Positions 11,029 through 18,870 of a stretch of 64,000 nt of DNA are shown in pieces. The DNA is from Inmirania thermothiophila. Its GTDB lineage: Bacteria > Pseudomonadota > Gammaproteobacteria > DSM-100275. Position 1 is the first letter of the stretch; each line of letters begins with the position of its first letter. The notes under the pieces were generated by a model. The model saw only the letters and a list, made by a program, of their open reading frames with translations. It did no database searches and was not told the DNA's origin. The translations under genes were made by a program, and so were the position numbers. The stretch spans positions 784,726-848,725 of the forward strand of contig NZ_RJVI01000001.1 in NCBI RefSeq assembly GCF_003751635.1, in the 5' to 3' direction.

Positions 11029-11034
11029 TACAAT
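11029..11034 (+). promoter_or_regulatory. Candidate -10 (TACAAT) of the ArnT-like gene
   Basis: TACAAT ends 30 nt before the TTG start at 11065, in a region otherwise over 75 % G+C by eye. No -35 match is seen. GGGGGAG (11054-11060) serves as the ribosome-binding site. Confidence 0.4.
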
Positions 11035-11064
11035 GCCGCGCCAGGCAGGCATCGGGGGAGACCG

Positions 11065-12729
11065 TTGGCGCGGGCATGGAACCGGGAGCGGCTCGGGCTG
11101 CTGCTGCTCGGCCTCGTGGTGATCGGGGCGGGGCTCGGGCTGCGCGATCCGTGGCCCCCGGACGAGCCGCGCTTCGCCCTCGTGGCCAAGGAGATGGTGG
11201 AGAGCGGACAGTGGCTCTTCCCCACCCGCGGCGGCTTCTACTACGCCGACAAGCCGCCCCTCTACTTCTGGCTCATGGCCCTGGCCTACCGCCTCACGGG
11301 GGAGCTGCGCCTGGCCTTCCTCCTGCCCTCGCTCGCGGCCGGGCTCGGCACCCTGCTGCTGGTGCACGATCTCGGCCGGCGCCTGTGGGGCCGGCGCGCG
11401 GGCCGGTGGGCGGCGATGGCGCTGCTGGTCTCGGTGCAGTTTCCGCTCCAGGCGCGCAGCGCCCAGATCGACGCCACCCTGGCCTTCTGGACCACGCTGG
11501 GGCTCTACGGTCTGGCCCGCCACCTCCTCCTCGGGCCGGCGTGGCGCTGGTGGCGCATCGGCTGGGCGGCGATGGGGTTCGGGGTGATCACCAAGGGGGT
11601 GGGGTTCCTCCCGGCGCTGGCGCTGATCCCCTGGGGCTGGGCCGCGGCGCGCGGCTGGCGCCGCATCGCGCGCCCGCAGGGGGGGTGGCTCGCCTGGGCG
11701 GGCGGGCCGGCGTGGATGCTGGCCGCGGTCGGCGCGTGGCTCGTGCCGATGCTGCTTGCGGTGGCGGCGAGCGGCGATCCGGCCCTTGCCGCCTATCGCG
11801 ACGAGATCCTCTTCCGCCAGACCGCGGATCGCTACCTGGAGGGCCACGGTGGCCACGTGGCGCCGTGGTGGTACCTGCTGGTGCAGGTGGTGCCCTGGGC
11901 CTGGCTGCCGCTCACCGCGGCCCTGCCCTGGCTCGTGCCCGCCTGGTGGCGCCGGCTGCGCCGGCGCGATGGCCGCCATCTGGTGCTGCTCGGCTGGGTG
12001 GTGCTGGTGCTCGCCTTCTTCAGCCTCGCCGCGGGCAAGCGCGGCGTCTACATCCTCCCGGCGCTGCCGGCGCTGGCGCTGGCGGCGGCGCCCCTCGTCC
12101 CGGGGCTGGTGCGGCGGGTGGCGGTGCAGCGCACGGCCTGGGCCGTGCTCGCCGGCCTCGGCGCCCTCTTCGCCGGGCTTCTCGCCTGGCTCCACCTCGT
12201 CCCCGGGGCGCTGGATGCGGTGCGCACCCGCGAGCACCTGGATCCCACGCCGCCGCTCGCGGCCTTCGCGGCGCTGGCGGCGGCGGCGCTCGCCCTCGGG
12301 CCGCGGCGGGGGGTGGCGGCCCTCGCCGGCTTCCTGCTGGCCCTCTGGCCGGCCTACGGGCTCGTGGGCTACCCGGCGCTGGATCCCGGCCGCTCGACCC
12401 GCCCCTTCATGGCGGAGATCGGCCGGCGCATCGGTCCCCGCGCGGAGCTGGGGCTGACCTGGTGGAAGGAGCAGATGGTGCTGCTGGCGGACCGGCCGGT
12501 GCATGCGGTGCGCTGGCGCGGGCGGGCGCCGCGGGAGGTGCTGGCCGAGGCGGTGCGCTGGCAGGAGGTGGCGCCGGGGCGCTGGCTTGTGGTGCCGGAG
12601 GACCGGCTCGCGCCCTGCTTCGATCCGGCGCGCACGGTGGATCTGGGCCTTCGCCACGGCGTCCACTGGCACCTCGTGGGGTCGGAGGCTGCGACCGGGC
12701 GGTGCCGCGGCGGGGAGGTGCCGGGATGA
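11065..12729 (+). CDS. ArnT-like polyprenyl-phosphate glycosyltransferase (GT83/PMT family)
   Basis: A 554-aa polytopic membrane protein of the PMT/ArnT superfamily. These enzymes transfer a sugar from an undecaprenyl-phosphate carrier to lipid A or another periplasmic acceptor. The signature DEPRFALVAKEMVESGQW followed by YYADKPPLYFW (about residues 30-70) carries the catalytic acidic residue of the first periplasmic loop. About a dozen hydrophobic segments follow. The start is TTG, chosen because GGGGGAG lies 4 nt upstream and the first membrane helix follows immediately. It overlaps the response-regulator gene (ATGA). The sugar is unknown; a nearby ugd gene makes UDP-glucuronate, but arnA, arnB and arnD are not in the window. 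Confidence 0.88.
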   Translation: MARAWNRERLGLLLLGLVVIGAGLGLRDPWPPDEPRFALVAKEMVESGQWLFPTRGGFYYADKPPLYFWLMALAYRLTGELRLAFLLPSLAAGLGTLLLVHDLGRRLWGRRAGRWAAMALLVSVQFPLQARSAQIDATLAFWTTLGLYGLARHLLLGPAWRWWRIGWAAMGFGVITKGVGFLPALALIPWGWAAARGWRRIARPQGGWLAWAGGPAWMLAAVGAWLVPMLLAVAASGDPALAAYRDEILFRQTADRYLEGHGGHVAPWWYLLVQVVPWAWLPLTAALPWLVPAWWRRLRRRDGRHLVLLGWVVLVLAFFSLAAGKRGVYILPALPALALAAAPLVPGLVRRVAVQRTAWAVLAGLGALFAGLLAWLHLVPGALDAVRTREHLDPTPPLAAFAALAAAALALGPRRGVAALAGFLLALWPAYGLVGYPALDPGRSTRPFMAEIGRRIGPRAELGLTWWKEQMVLLADRPVHAVRWRGRAPREVLAEAVRWQEVAPGRWLVVPEDRLAPCFDPARTVDLGLRHGVHWHLVGSEAATGRCRGGEVPG

Positions 12730-13403
12730 GGGTGCTGGTGATCGAGGACGAGGCCGATGTCGCCGCCACCGTGTGCGACTTCCTCGAGGCCCGCGGCCAC
12801 GCCGCGGACTGGGCGGGGGACGGCCTCACGGGGCTGCACCGCGCCGTCACCGGCGCCTACGACGCCATCGTCCTCGACCTGATGCTGCCCGGGATCGACG
12901 GCCTCGAGCTCTGCCGCCGGCTGCGCGCCGAGGCCCGGCGCGCCACACCGCTGCTCATGCTCACCGCGCGCGACACGCTGGCGGACAAGCTGGCGGGCTT
13001 CGAGGCCGGGGCCGACGACTACCTGGTCAAGCCCTTCGAGCCGGAGGAGCTGGAGGCGCGGCTGCAGGCGCTGCTGCGCCGGGGACGGCACGGCGGGCGC
13101 CGCCTCGCGGTGGCCGATCTCGAGCTCGACCTCGACACCCGCGAGGTGCGCCGCGGCGGGCGTGTCCTGCGGGTCACGCCCACCGGCTTTGCGATCCTCG
13201 AGATCCTCGCCCGCAACAGCCACCGCGTGGTCGGGCGCGAGGAGCTCGAGCACGCGCTGTGGGGCGAGGAGCCCCCCGAGAGCGACGCCCTGCGCAGCCA
13301 CATCCACCAGCTGCGCGCCGTGGTCGACCGCCCATTCGCCGTGCCCCTGATCCGCACCGTGCACGGCGTCGGCTACCGGCTGAGCGCGCCCGATGCCCTT
13401 TAG
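12726..13403 (+). CDS. OmpR/PhoB-family response regulator
   Basis: A 225-aa regulator with a receiver domain (phospho-acceptor D51 in IVLDLMLPG, switch lysine in YLVKPF) and a C-terminal winged-helix DNA-binding domain ending TVHGVGYRLS. The domain pattern and gene context resemble ColR/CarR/PmrA-type regulators of envelope modification. The ATG overlaps the stop of the upstream transferase, and its end overlaps the kinase by 11 nt. A four-copy 11-bp direct repeat downstream of the kinase (14453-14496) is a plausible binding site, because this family binds tandem half-sites 11 bp apart. Confidence 0.93.
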   Translation: MRVLVIEDEADVAATVCDFLEARGHAADWAGDGLTGLHRAVTGAYDAIVLDLMLPGIDGLELCRRLRAEARRATPLLMLTARDTLADKLAGFEAGADDYLVKPFEPEELEARLQALLRRGRHGGRRLAVADLELDLDTREVRRGGRVLRVTPTGFAILEILARNSHRVVGREELEHALWGEEPPESDALRSHIHQLRAVVDRPFAVPLIRTVHGVGYRLSAPDAL

Positions 13404-14457
13404 GCGGCGGCTGCAGTCGCGCATCGTCCTCTTCGCCTTCGGCGTCGGTCTGCTGCTGGGCGTGCTCTTCGCCGGCACCGCCTGGCTGGGCTTCGATCAC
13501 CTCCAGGAGGAGCTCGTCGAGCTGATGCGGGGCGAGGAGGGCCCCGAGGAGATCGCCCGCCTGCGGCAGGTGGTGGCGGCGCTCCTGGTGGCGGGGGCGG
13601 GGGCGGCGGCCTACCTCGCCACCTGGCTCGGGCTGTGGGTCTCGGACCGCGTACTCGCGCCGCTCAACGAGCTCGCCCGCCGCGTCCACCGGCTCCGCCC
13701 GGGGGTGGCGGCGCCGGAGCCCCTGGCGCCGCAGTTCGCCGACGACGTGGTGCGCGAGCTCGCCGAGGCCTTCGACGCCTACGCCGCGCGGCTGGCCGAG
13801 GCGCTGGCGCGCGAGCGCGAGTTCACGGCCGCGGCGAGCCACGAGCTGCGCACGCCGCTGACCGTGATCCGCGGCAGCGCGGGCATCCTCCTCGCCGACG
13901 GGACGCTGCCGCCGCGCGCGCGCCGGGCCGCCGAGCGCATCGAGCGGGCGGCGCGGCGCATGACCGAGCTGGTGGAGGTGCTGCTGGTGCTGGCGCGCGG
14001 GGGTGAGGGGGCGGCGGCGCCGGTGCCGGTGGCGCCGCCGGTGCGCGAGGCGGTGGAGGCCCAGCGTCACCTGCTGCGGCCGGGCGTGACCCTCACCGTG
14101 GAGGCCGACGAGAGTGCACAGGTGGCGGCGGCCCCGGCGGCGGTGGCGATGGTGGCGGGCAATCTCGTCGCCAACGCGCTGCTCCACACCGAGGCGGGCG
14201 CGGTGCGGGTGCGCGCCGACGCCGCGGGCCTCGTGGTGGAGGACACGGGCCGGGGCATCGACCCGGCGGAGGCGGCACGCCTGTTCGAGCCGGGCTACCG
14301 CGGCGCCGGCGCCGCCCCCGGGGGCGAGGGTCTCGGCCTCACCGTGGTGCGGCGGATCTGCGCCCACTACGGCTGGGCGGTGCGGCTCGCGCCGCGCGAG
14401 GGCGGCGGCACCCGCGCCGAGGTGTGCTGGGGCGGGCGGGGCGGCGCCGGCCCTTGA
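13393..14457 (+). CDS. Membrane sensor histidine kinase, partner of the upstream regulator
   Basis: A 354-aa HisKA kinase. Two transmembrane segments (about residues 11-32 and 62-84) flank a short 30-residue periplasmic loop with several acidic residues (LQEELVELMRGEEGPEE). This could sense cations or cationic peptides, as in ColS/PmrB; that is an inference. A HAMP-like linker precedes the H-box H150 (ASHELRTPL). The N-box (GNLVANALLHT), G1 (EDTGRGID) and G2 (GEGLGLTVV) are intact. The start overlaps the regulator by 11 nt. Confidence 0.92.
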   Translation: MPFRRRLQSRIVLFAFGVGLLLGVLFAGTAWLGFDHLQEELVELMRGEEGPEEIARLRQVVAALLVAGAGAAAYLATWLGLWVSDRVLAPLNELARRVHRLRPGVAAPEPLAPQFADDVVRELAEAFDAYAARLAEALAREREFTAAASHELRTPLTVIRGSAGILLADGTLPPRARRAAERIERAARRMTELVEVLLVLARGGEGAAAPVPVAPPVREAVEAQRHLLRPGVTLTVEADESAQVAAAPAAVAMVAGNLVANALLHTEAGAVRVRADAAGLVVEDTGRGIDPAEAARLFEPGYRGAGAAPGGEGLGLTVVRRICAHYGWAVRLAPREGGGTRAEVCWGGRGGAGP

Positions 14458-14496
14458 CGAATCCTTCATGCCGCCTTCACGCCGGCTTCACGGCGG
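14453..14496 (+). promoter_or_regulatory. Four-copy 11-bp direct repeat, candidate operator of the upstream response regulator
   Basis: CTTGA or CTTCA begins at 14453, 14464, 14475 and 14486, exactly 11 bp apart. The last three units are CTTCATGCCGC, CTTCACGCCGG and CTTCACGGCGG. The array spans the kinase stop codon and ends 6 bp before a TATCCT -10-like hexamer (14503-14508) that has no recognisable -35. OmpR-family activators such as PmrA bind direct half-sites with this 11-bp period just upstream of weak promoters. The GT2-LAB_N-ugd operon starts at 14535. Confidence 0.65.
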
Positions 14497-14502
14497 CGCC
14501 GC

Positions 14503-14508
14503 TATCCT
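14503..14508 (+). promoter_or_regulatory. Candidate -10 (TATCCT) of the GT2-LAB_N-ugd operon
   Basis: TATCCT lies 26 nt before the GTG at 14535, with GGGGGAG (14522-14528) between. The -35 position (CGCCGG) is poor, as expected for an activator-dependent promoter. Confidence 0.45.
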
Positions 14509-14534
14509 TGCCGCGCCTGCAGGGGGAGCGATCC

Positions 14535-15254
14535 GTGGAGCTTTCGCTGGTCATTCCGATGCACAACGAGGCGGAGAACGTCGAGCCGCTGCTCGGCGAG
14601 ATCCGCGCCGCCCTCGAGGGGGCGGCCGACTACGAGGTGGTGGTGGTCGACGACGGCAGCGACGACGACACGCCGCGCATCCTCGCCCGGGTCGCGGCGG
14701 GTTTTCCGCGCCTGCGCGTGATCCGCCACCGCACGAGCTGCGGCCAGAGCACCGCCATCCGTACCGGCGTGCGCGCGGCGCGGGGGACGTGGATCTGCAC
14801 CCTCGACGGCGACGGCCAGAACGATCCCGCCGACATTCCGCGGCTGTGGGCGGTGGCGCGCGAGGAGGCCGCCGAGGGGCGGCCGTTGCTGGTTGCCGGC
14901 TGGCGCCGCAGCCGCCGCGACACCTGGATCCGGCGCCTGTCCTCGCGCATCGCCAACGGCGTGCGCGCGCGGCTGCTGCGTGATGCGACGCCGGACACCG
15001 GCTGCGGGCTCAAGGTGTTCCGCCGCGCCGACTTCCTGGAGCTGCCCTATTTCGACCACATGCACCGCTTCCTGCCGGCGCTGTTCCTGCGCGCGGGCGG
15101 GCGCGTGCGCTCGGTGGAGGTCCACCACCGGCCGCGCGAGCGCGGCCGCTCCCACTACGGCATCCGCAACCGCCTGTGGGTGGGGATCGTGGACCTGCTG
15201 GGGGTGATGTGGCTGATGCGGCGCGCCCGCGTGCCGGTGATCGAGGAGGCCTGA
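14535..15254 (+). CDS. GT2 glycosyltransferase, dolichol-phosphate-sugar synthase-like
   Basis: A 239-aa family-2 glycosyltransferase. It starts directly with the Rossmann strand ([18 protein letters not shown]), then has [26 protein letters not shown] and the GCGLKVFRR...F...HRF..AL pattern of polyprenyl-phosphate sugar synthases. It probably loads a sugar from UDP-sugar onto undecaprenyl phosphate for the ArnT-like enzyme. Unlike ArnC it has no pair of C-terminal membrane helices, only one hydrophobic stretch near the end; the adjacent LAB_N protein may provide membrane context. The GTG start is fixed by a well-spaced GGGGGAG. Confidence 0.87.
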   Translation: MELSLVIPMHNEAENVEPLLGEIRAALEGAADYEVVVVDDGSDDDTPRILARVAAGFPRLRVIRHRTSCGQSTAIRTGVRAARGTWICTLDGDGQNDPADIPRLWAVAREEAAEGRPLLVAGWRRSRRDTWIRRLSSRIANGVRARLLRDATPDTGCGLKVFRRADFLELPYFDHMHRFLPALFLRAGGRVRSVEVHHRPRERGRSHYGIRNRLWVGIVDLLGVMWLMRRARVPVIEEA

Positions 15255-15257
15255 GCC

Positions 15258-15560
15258 GTGCCGGAGCAGAATCTCGTCTGGCTCATCGTCGGGTTCACGG
15301 GGCAGGCGCTCTTCTCCATGCGCTTCCTCGTGCAGTGGCTGCAGAGCGAGCGCAAGCGCCGCAGCGTGGTGCCGGTGGAGTTCTGGTACTTCAGCGTCGC
15401 CGGCGGGGCGACCCTGCTCGCCTACGCGATCCACCGCGCCGACCCGGTCTTCATCGTCGGCCAGGCGACGGGGCTCTTCATCTACCTGCGCAACCTGCAC
15501 TTCATCCGCAAGGAGCGGGCGCGGCTCGCCGCCGCGGGCGACGGCAGGGAGGAGGGGTGA
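15258..15560 (+). CDS. LAB_N (lipid A biosynthesis N-terminal) domain membrane protein
   Basis: A 100-aa protein with three hydrophobic segments. The diagnostic pattern [19 protein letters not shown] and [13 protein letters not shown] identifies the stand-alone LAB_N domain (related to the N-terminus of some LpxB proteins and to PQ-loop carriers). Such proteins are recurrently encoded beside GT2 and ArnT-like genes in lipid-modification loci. Their exact activity is unproven; a flippase or scaffold role is possible. The GTG is preceded by GAGGAGG. It sits 3 bp after the GT2 stop and 1 bp before ugd. Confidence 0.85.
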   Translation: MPEQNLVWLIVGFTGQALFSMRFLVQWLQSERKRRSVVPVEFWYFSVAGGATLLAYAIHRADPVFIVGQATGLFIYLRNLHFIRKERARLAAAGDGREEG

Positions 15561-15561
15561 G

Positions 15562-16902
15562 ATGCGCGTCACCATCTACGGCTGCGGCTACGTCGGGCTC
15601 GTGACGGGGGCGTGCCTCGCCCACGTCGGCAACCGCGTGCTCATGGTGGACGTGGACGCCGAGCGGGTGGCGCGGCTGCGCCGCGGCGAGCTGCCCATCT
15701 ACGAGCCCGGGCTCGACGACCTCGTCGCGGAGGCGGCGGCGGGAGGGCGGATCGCCTTCACCACCGACGCCGACGAGGCCGTGGCCCACGCCGAGGTCCA
15801 GTTCATCGCCGTGGGCACGCCGCCGGACGAGGACGGCTCGGCGGACCTGCGTCACGTCCTCGAGGTGGCCCGCACCATCGCCGAGCGCATGGACGGCTAC
15901 CGCCTCATCGTCAACAAGTCCACGGTCCCCGTGGGCACCGCCGACCGCGTGCGCGAGACCGTGCGCGAGGTGCTCGCCGCCCGCGGCCTCGAGCTCGACT
16001 TCGACGTCATCTCCAACCCCGAGTTCCTCAAGGAGGGGGCGGCGGTCGAGGACTTCATGAAGCCCGACCGCATCATCGTCGGCTGCGAGCGCGAGGACAG
16101 CGCCGAGCGCATGCGCGAGCTCTACGCGCCCTTCAACCGCAACCACGACCGCCTGCTGGTGATGGACACGCGCTCGGCGGAGCTGACCAAGTACGCGGCC
16201 AACGCCATGCTCGCAACCAAGATCAGCTTCATGAACGAGCTGGCCAACCTCGCCGAGCGCGTCGGCGCCGACATCGAGCGGGTGCGGGTGGGGATCGGCT
16301 CCGATCCGCGCATCGGCTACCACTTCATCTACCCCGGCTGCGGCTACGGCGGCTCCTGCTTTCCCAAGGACGTCAAGGCGCTGATCCGCACCGCCGAGGA
16401 GGCCGGCCACGACGCCCGCATCCTGCGCGCCGTGGACGGCGTCAACGAGCGGCAGAAGCGGCGCCTGTTCGAGAAGATCCGCGATCACTTCGGGGGGCGG
16501 CTCGCCGGGCGCACCCTCGCCCTCTGGGGCCTCGCCTTCAAGCCCAACACCGACGACATGCGCGAGGCGCCGAGCCGCACCCTCATGGAGGCGCTGTGGG
16601 CGGCCGGCGCGCGCGTGCGCGCCCACGACCCGGTGGCCATGGCCGAGGCGCGGCGCCTCTACGGCGGGCGCGACGACCTCGTCCTCTGCGCCGACCCCAT
16701 GGAGGCGCTGGAGGGCGCCGACGCCCTCGCCGTCGTCACCGAGTGGCACCTCTTCCGCAGCCCCGACTTCGACGCCGTCAAGGCGCGCCTGCGCCGGCCC
16801 GTGATCTTCGACGGGCGCAACCTCTACGATCCCGCCCGCCTCGCCGCCCTCGGCTTCACCTATTACGGCATCGGCCGCGGCACGGGCGCGCGAAGCGCGT
16901 AG
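15562..16902 (+). CDS. ugd: UDP-glucose 6-dehydrogenase
   Basis: A 446-aa enzyme that oxidises UDP-glucose to UDP-glucuronate with two NAD+. The N-terminal NAD-binding motif is GCGYVG (residues 7-12). The catalytic cysteine is C266 in [12 protein letters not shown], and the conserved lysine region reads [14 protein letters not shown]. The length matches the family. GGAGGGG precedes the ATG. As third gene of the operon it links the GT2/LAB_N/ArnT-like system to a uronic acid or pentose-type sugar. The last 31 bp of the gene lie inside a 75-bp sequence that is repeated downstream. Confidence 0.96.
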   Translation: MRVTIYGCGYVGLVTGACLAHVGNRVLMVDVDAERVARLRRGELPIYEPGLDDLVAEAAAGGRIAFTTDADEAVAHAEVQFIAVGTPPDEDGSADLRHVLEVARTIAERMDGYRLIVNKSTVPVGTADRVRETVREVLAARGLELDFDVISNPEFLKEGAAVEDFMKPDRIIVGCEREDSAERMRELYAPFNRNHDRLLVMDTRSAELTKYAANAMLATKISFMNELANLAERVGADIERVRVGIGSDPRIGYHFIYPGCGYGGSCFPKDVKALIRTAEEAGHDARILRAVDGVNERQKRRLFEKIRDHFGGRLAGRTLALWGLAFKPNTDDMREAPSRTLMEALWAAGARVRAHDPVAMAEARRLYGGRDDLVLCADPMEALEGADALAVVTEWHLFRSPDFDAVKARLRRPVIFDGRNLYDPARLAALGFTYYGIGRGTGARSA

Positions 16903-16946
16903 GTGCGGCCGCGGCCGATGATGCCGTGGGGCTGATGCGGGCGGTG
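16872..16946 (+). repeat. 75-bp direct repeat, copy 1 (spans the ugd 3' end)
   Basis: Identical over 75 bp to 17004-17078. It covers the last codons and stop of ugd plus 44 bp beyond. It contains a GC-rich inverted repeat (GGCCGCGGCAC facing GTGCGGCCGCGGCC) around a CGCGC-GAA-GCGCG hairpin. Partial similarity continues for about 17 bp past the exact repeat. Confidence 0.9.
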
Positions 16947-17003
16947 CGGGGGCGTGGGGTCGGGTCATGGGGGTGCGGTTGGGGAGCTGGCGGGGCAGGC
17001 ATG

Positions 17004-17078
17004 CGGCCGCGGCACGGGCGCGCGAAGCGCGTAGGTGCGGCCGCGGCCGATGATGCCGTGGGGCTGATGCGGGCGGTG
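17004..17078 (+). repeat. 75-bp direct repeat, copy 2 (detached ugd 3' end)
   Basis: A second exact copy beginning 132 bp after the first, in the gap between the convergent ugd and srkA genes. It carries a non-functional copy of the last ugd codons and the same hairpin. It may act as a second transcription stop for either gene. The rest of the 193-bp gap (16903-17095) holds no gene. Confidence 0.9.
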
Positions 17079-17095
17079 GGGAGGTGTGGGGTCGG

Positions 17096-18076
17096 TCAGG
17101 CGGCGGCGAGGGGCGGCTCCTGCATGGCCGCGAGCTGCTCGCGCAGGGTGAGGATCAGGTCCTGCCAGTAGCGCTGGGTGCCGAACCACGGGAAGGCCGC
17201 CGGGAAGGCGGGGTCGTCCCAGCGGCGCGCGATCCAGGCGGCGTGGCCGAGGATGCGCGCGGTGCGCAGCGCCTCCACCAGGTGCAGCTCGCGCCGGTCG
17301 AAGGGGCGGAAGGTCTCGTAGCCCTCCAGCAGTGCGGCGAGCTGCGCCTCGCGCGCGTCCCGCTCCCCCGCCAGCAGCATCCAGAGGTCCTGCACCGCCG
17401 GCCCCTGGCAGGCGTCGTCCAGGTCCACGAGGAGCGGCCCCTCGTCGCGCCAGAGGACGTTGCCGAGGTGGAGGTCGCCGTGGAGGCGGATGCGCTGCAC
17501 GGCGCCGGCGCGGTCCTCGGCGGCGGCCACCGCCGCCACCGCCTCGCGCGCAAGCCCCGACCAGGCCGGGCGCAGGTCGGCGGGGATCCACGCCCCCTCC
17601 TCCAGGACCCGGCAGGCGGCCTCGGTGCGGGCGGCGGCCTCCAGCCGCCCGCGGCGGCGGAAGGGGCGCGCGGCCCCCACGGCGTGGAGCCGTCCCAGGA
17701 GCCGGCCGAGCCGGCGCAGCACCTCGGGGTCGCCGGTCTCGGGGGCGCGGCCGCCGCAGCGCGGCCACAGGGCGAAGCGGAAGCCGGCGTGGCGGTGCAG
17801 GGTCCGCCCGCGGGCATCGGCCATGGGCGCGGCCACCTCCACCCCCGCCGCGGCGAGCTCGCGGGCGAAGCGGTGCTCCTCGAGGATCCGGGCGTCGCTC
17901 CAGCGCCCCGGCCGGTAGAACTTGGCCACCACCGGGGGGCCGTCCTCGAGGCCCACCTGGTAGACGCGGTTCTCGTAGCTCGCCAGGGGCAGGAGGCGCC
18001 CGTCCGGCCGCAGGCCCGCCGCCTCCACGGCGTCGAGCACGGTGTCGGGGGCGAGGCGGGTGTACGGATGGCCCAT
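17096..18076 (-). CDS. srkA: Stress response kinase A (YihE/RdoA family)
   Basis: A 326-aa kinase of the YihE family, near the 328 aa of E. coli SrkA. It is a cytoplasmic Ser/Thr kinase linked to envelope stress and to limiting death pathways. Matches include SYENRVYQVG, VVAKFYRPGRWSDARILEEH (nucleotide-binding lysine), the catalytic loop LHGDLHLGNVLW, LVDLDDA (metal-binding aspartate), GPAVQDLWMLL and the tail EPPL. I chose the ATG at 18076; starts at 18094 (same frame, six extra codons) are possible. A TAGCAT hexamer stands 8 nt upstream and no SD is seen. It is convergent with ugd. Confidence 0.94.
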   Translation of the reverse strand: MGHPYTRLAPDTVLDAVEAAGLRPDGRLLPLASYENRVYQVGLEDGPPVVAKFYRPGRWSDARILEEHRFARELAAAGVEVAAPMADARGRTLHRHAGFRFALWPRCGGRAPETGDPEVLRRLGRLLGRLHAVGAARPFRRRGRLEAAARTEAACRVLEEGAWIPADLRPAWSGLAREAVAAVAAAEDRAGAVQRIRLHGDLHLGNVLWRDEGPLLVDLDDACQGPAVQDLWMLLAGERDAREAQLAALLEGYETFRPFDRRELHLVEALRTARILGHAAWIARRWDDPAFPAAFPWFGTQRYWQDLILTLREQLAAMQEPPLAAA

Positions 18077-18084
18077 GGCGGCCC

Positions 18085-18094
18085 ATGCTACCAT
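18085..18094. promoter_or_regulatory. Overlapping divergent -10 elements for srkA and the methyltransferase gene
   Basis: The decamer ATGCTACCAT reads TAGCAT on the minus strand (18085-18090, 8 nt before the srkA ATG) and TACCAT on the plus strand (18089-18094, 26 nt before the methyltransferase GTG). The two start codons are only 44 bp apart. No strong -35 is visible on either side. Confidence 0.35.
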
Positions 18095-18120
18095 CGCGGC
18101 CTCGGGCGGGGACGGAAGGC

Positions 18121-18870
18121 GTGGCGGCGTTCAGCGACCACTTCGGGCCAGGGGCGGCGGCCTACGCGGCGGCCCGGCCCGGCTATCCGCCGGCGCTCTT
18201 CGATCTCCTGGCGCGGCGGGCCCCGGGGCGGGCGCTGGCGGTGGACTGCGGCGCGGGCAGCGGCCAGGCCAGCCTGGGCCTTGCCGGGCGCTTCGCGCGG
18301 GTGGTGGCGGTGGAGCCGAGCGCGGGGCAGATCGCCCGCGCGCGGCGCCACCCGGCGCTTCGCTGGGTGCGGGCCGCGGCGGAGGCGCTGCCGCTGGCCG
18401 ACGGAGTGGCCGACCTGTTGGCGGCGGCGCAGGCGGCGCACTGGTTCGAGCCGCGGCGCTTCCACGCCGAGGTGCGGCGGGTGCTCCGCCCCGGGGGGCT
18501 GGTGGCGCTGTGGTGCTACGGGCGGCCGACGGTGAGTCCGGAGGTGGATCGCGTGCTCGGTCGCTACTACCACGAGGTGGTGGGTCCCTTCTGGCCGCCC
18601 GAGCGGCGCCACGTGGAGACCGCCTACCGGGAGCTGCCCTTCCCCTACCGCCCGCTGGCGGCGCCGGCGCTGGCCATGGAGGCGCGCTGGGACTGCGCGC
18701 GGATGCGGACCTACCTTGCGAGCTGGTCGGCCAGCGCGCGTTACCGGGCGCACCACGGCAGCGACCCGCTGCGGGAGGTGGGCGAGGCGCTGGCGGAGGC
18801 GTGGGGCGGGGGGCTGCGCACGGTGCGCTGGCCGCTCAACCTGCGCCTCGGGCGGGTGGCGGCGTGCTGA
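18121..18870 (+). CDS. Class I SAM-dependent methyltransferase (UbiE/Tam-like)
   Basis: A 249-aa methyltransferase. Motif I (ALAVDCGAGSGQASLGLA, about residues 40-57), the acidic VEPSAGQI, motif II around LADGVADLLAAAQAAHWF and LRPGGLVALW are clear. The AHWF signature resembles the trans-aconitate methyltransferase/YafE group acting on small molecules. The substrate is unknown. The GTG is preceded by GGGGACGGAAGG. The gene is divergent from srkA and overlaps the next gene by 7 bp. Confidence 0.85.
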   Translation: MAAFSDHFGPGAAAYAAARPGYPPALFDLLARRAPGRALAVDCGAGSGQASLGLAGRFARVVAVEPSAGQIARARRHPALRWVRAAAEALPLADGVADLLAAAQAAHWFEPRRFHAEVRRVLRPGGLVALWCYGRPTVSPEVDRVLGRYYHEVVGPFWPPERRHVETAYRELPFPYRPLAAPALAMEARWDCARMRTYLASWSASARYRAHHGSDPLREVGEALAEAWGGGLRTVRWPLNLRLGRVAAC

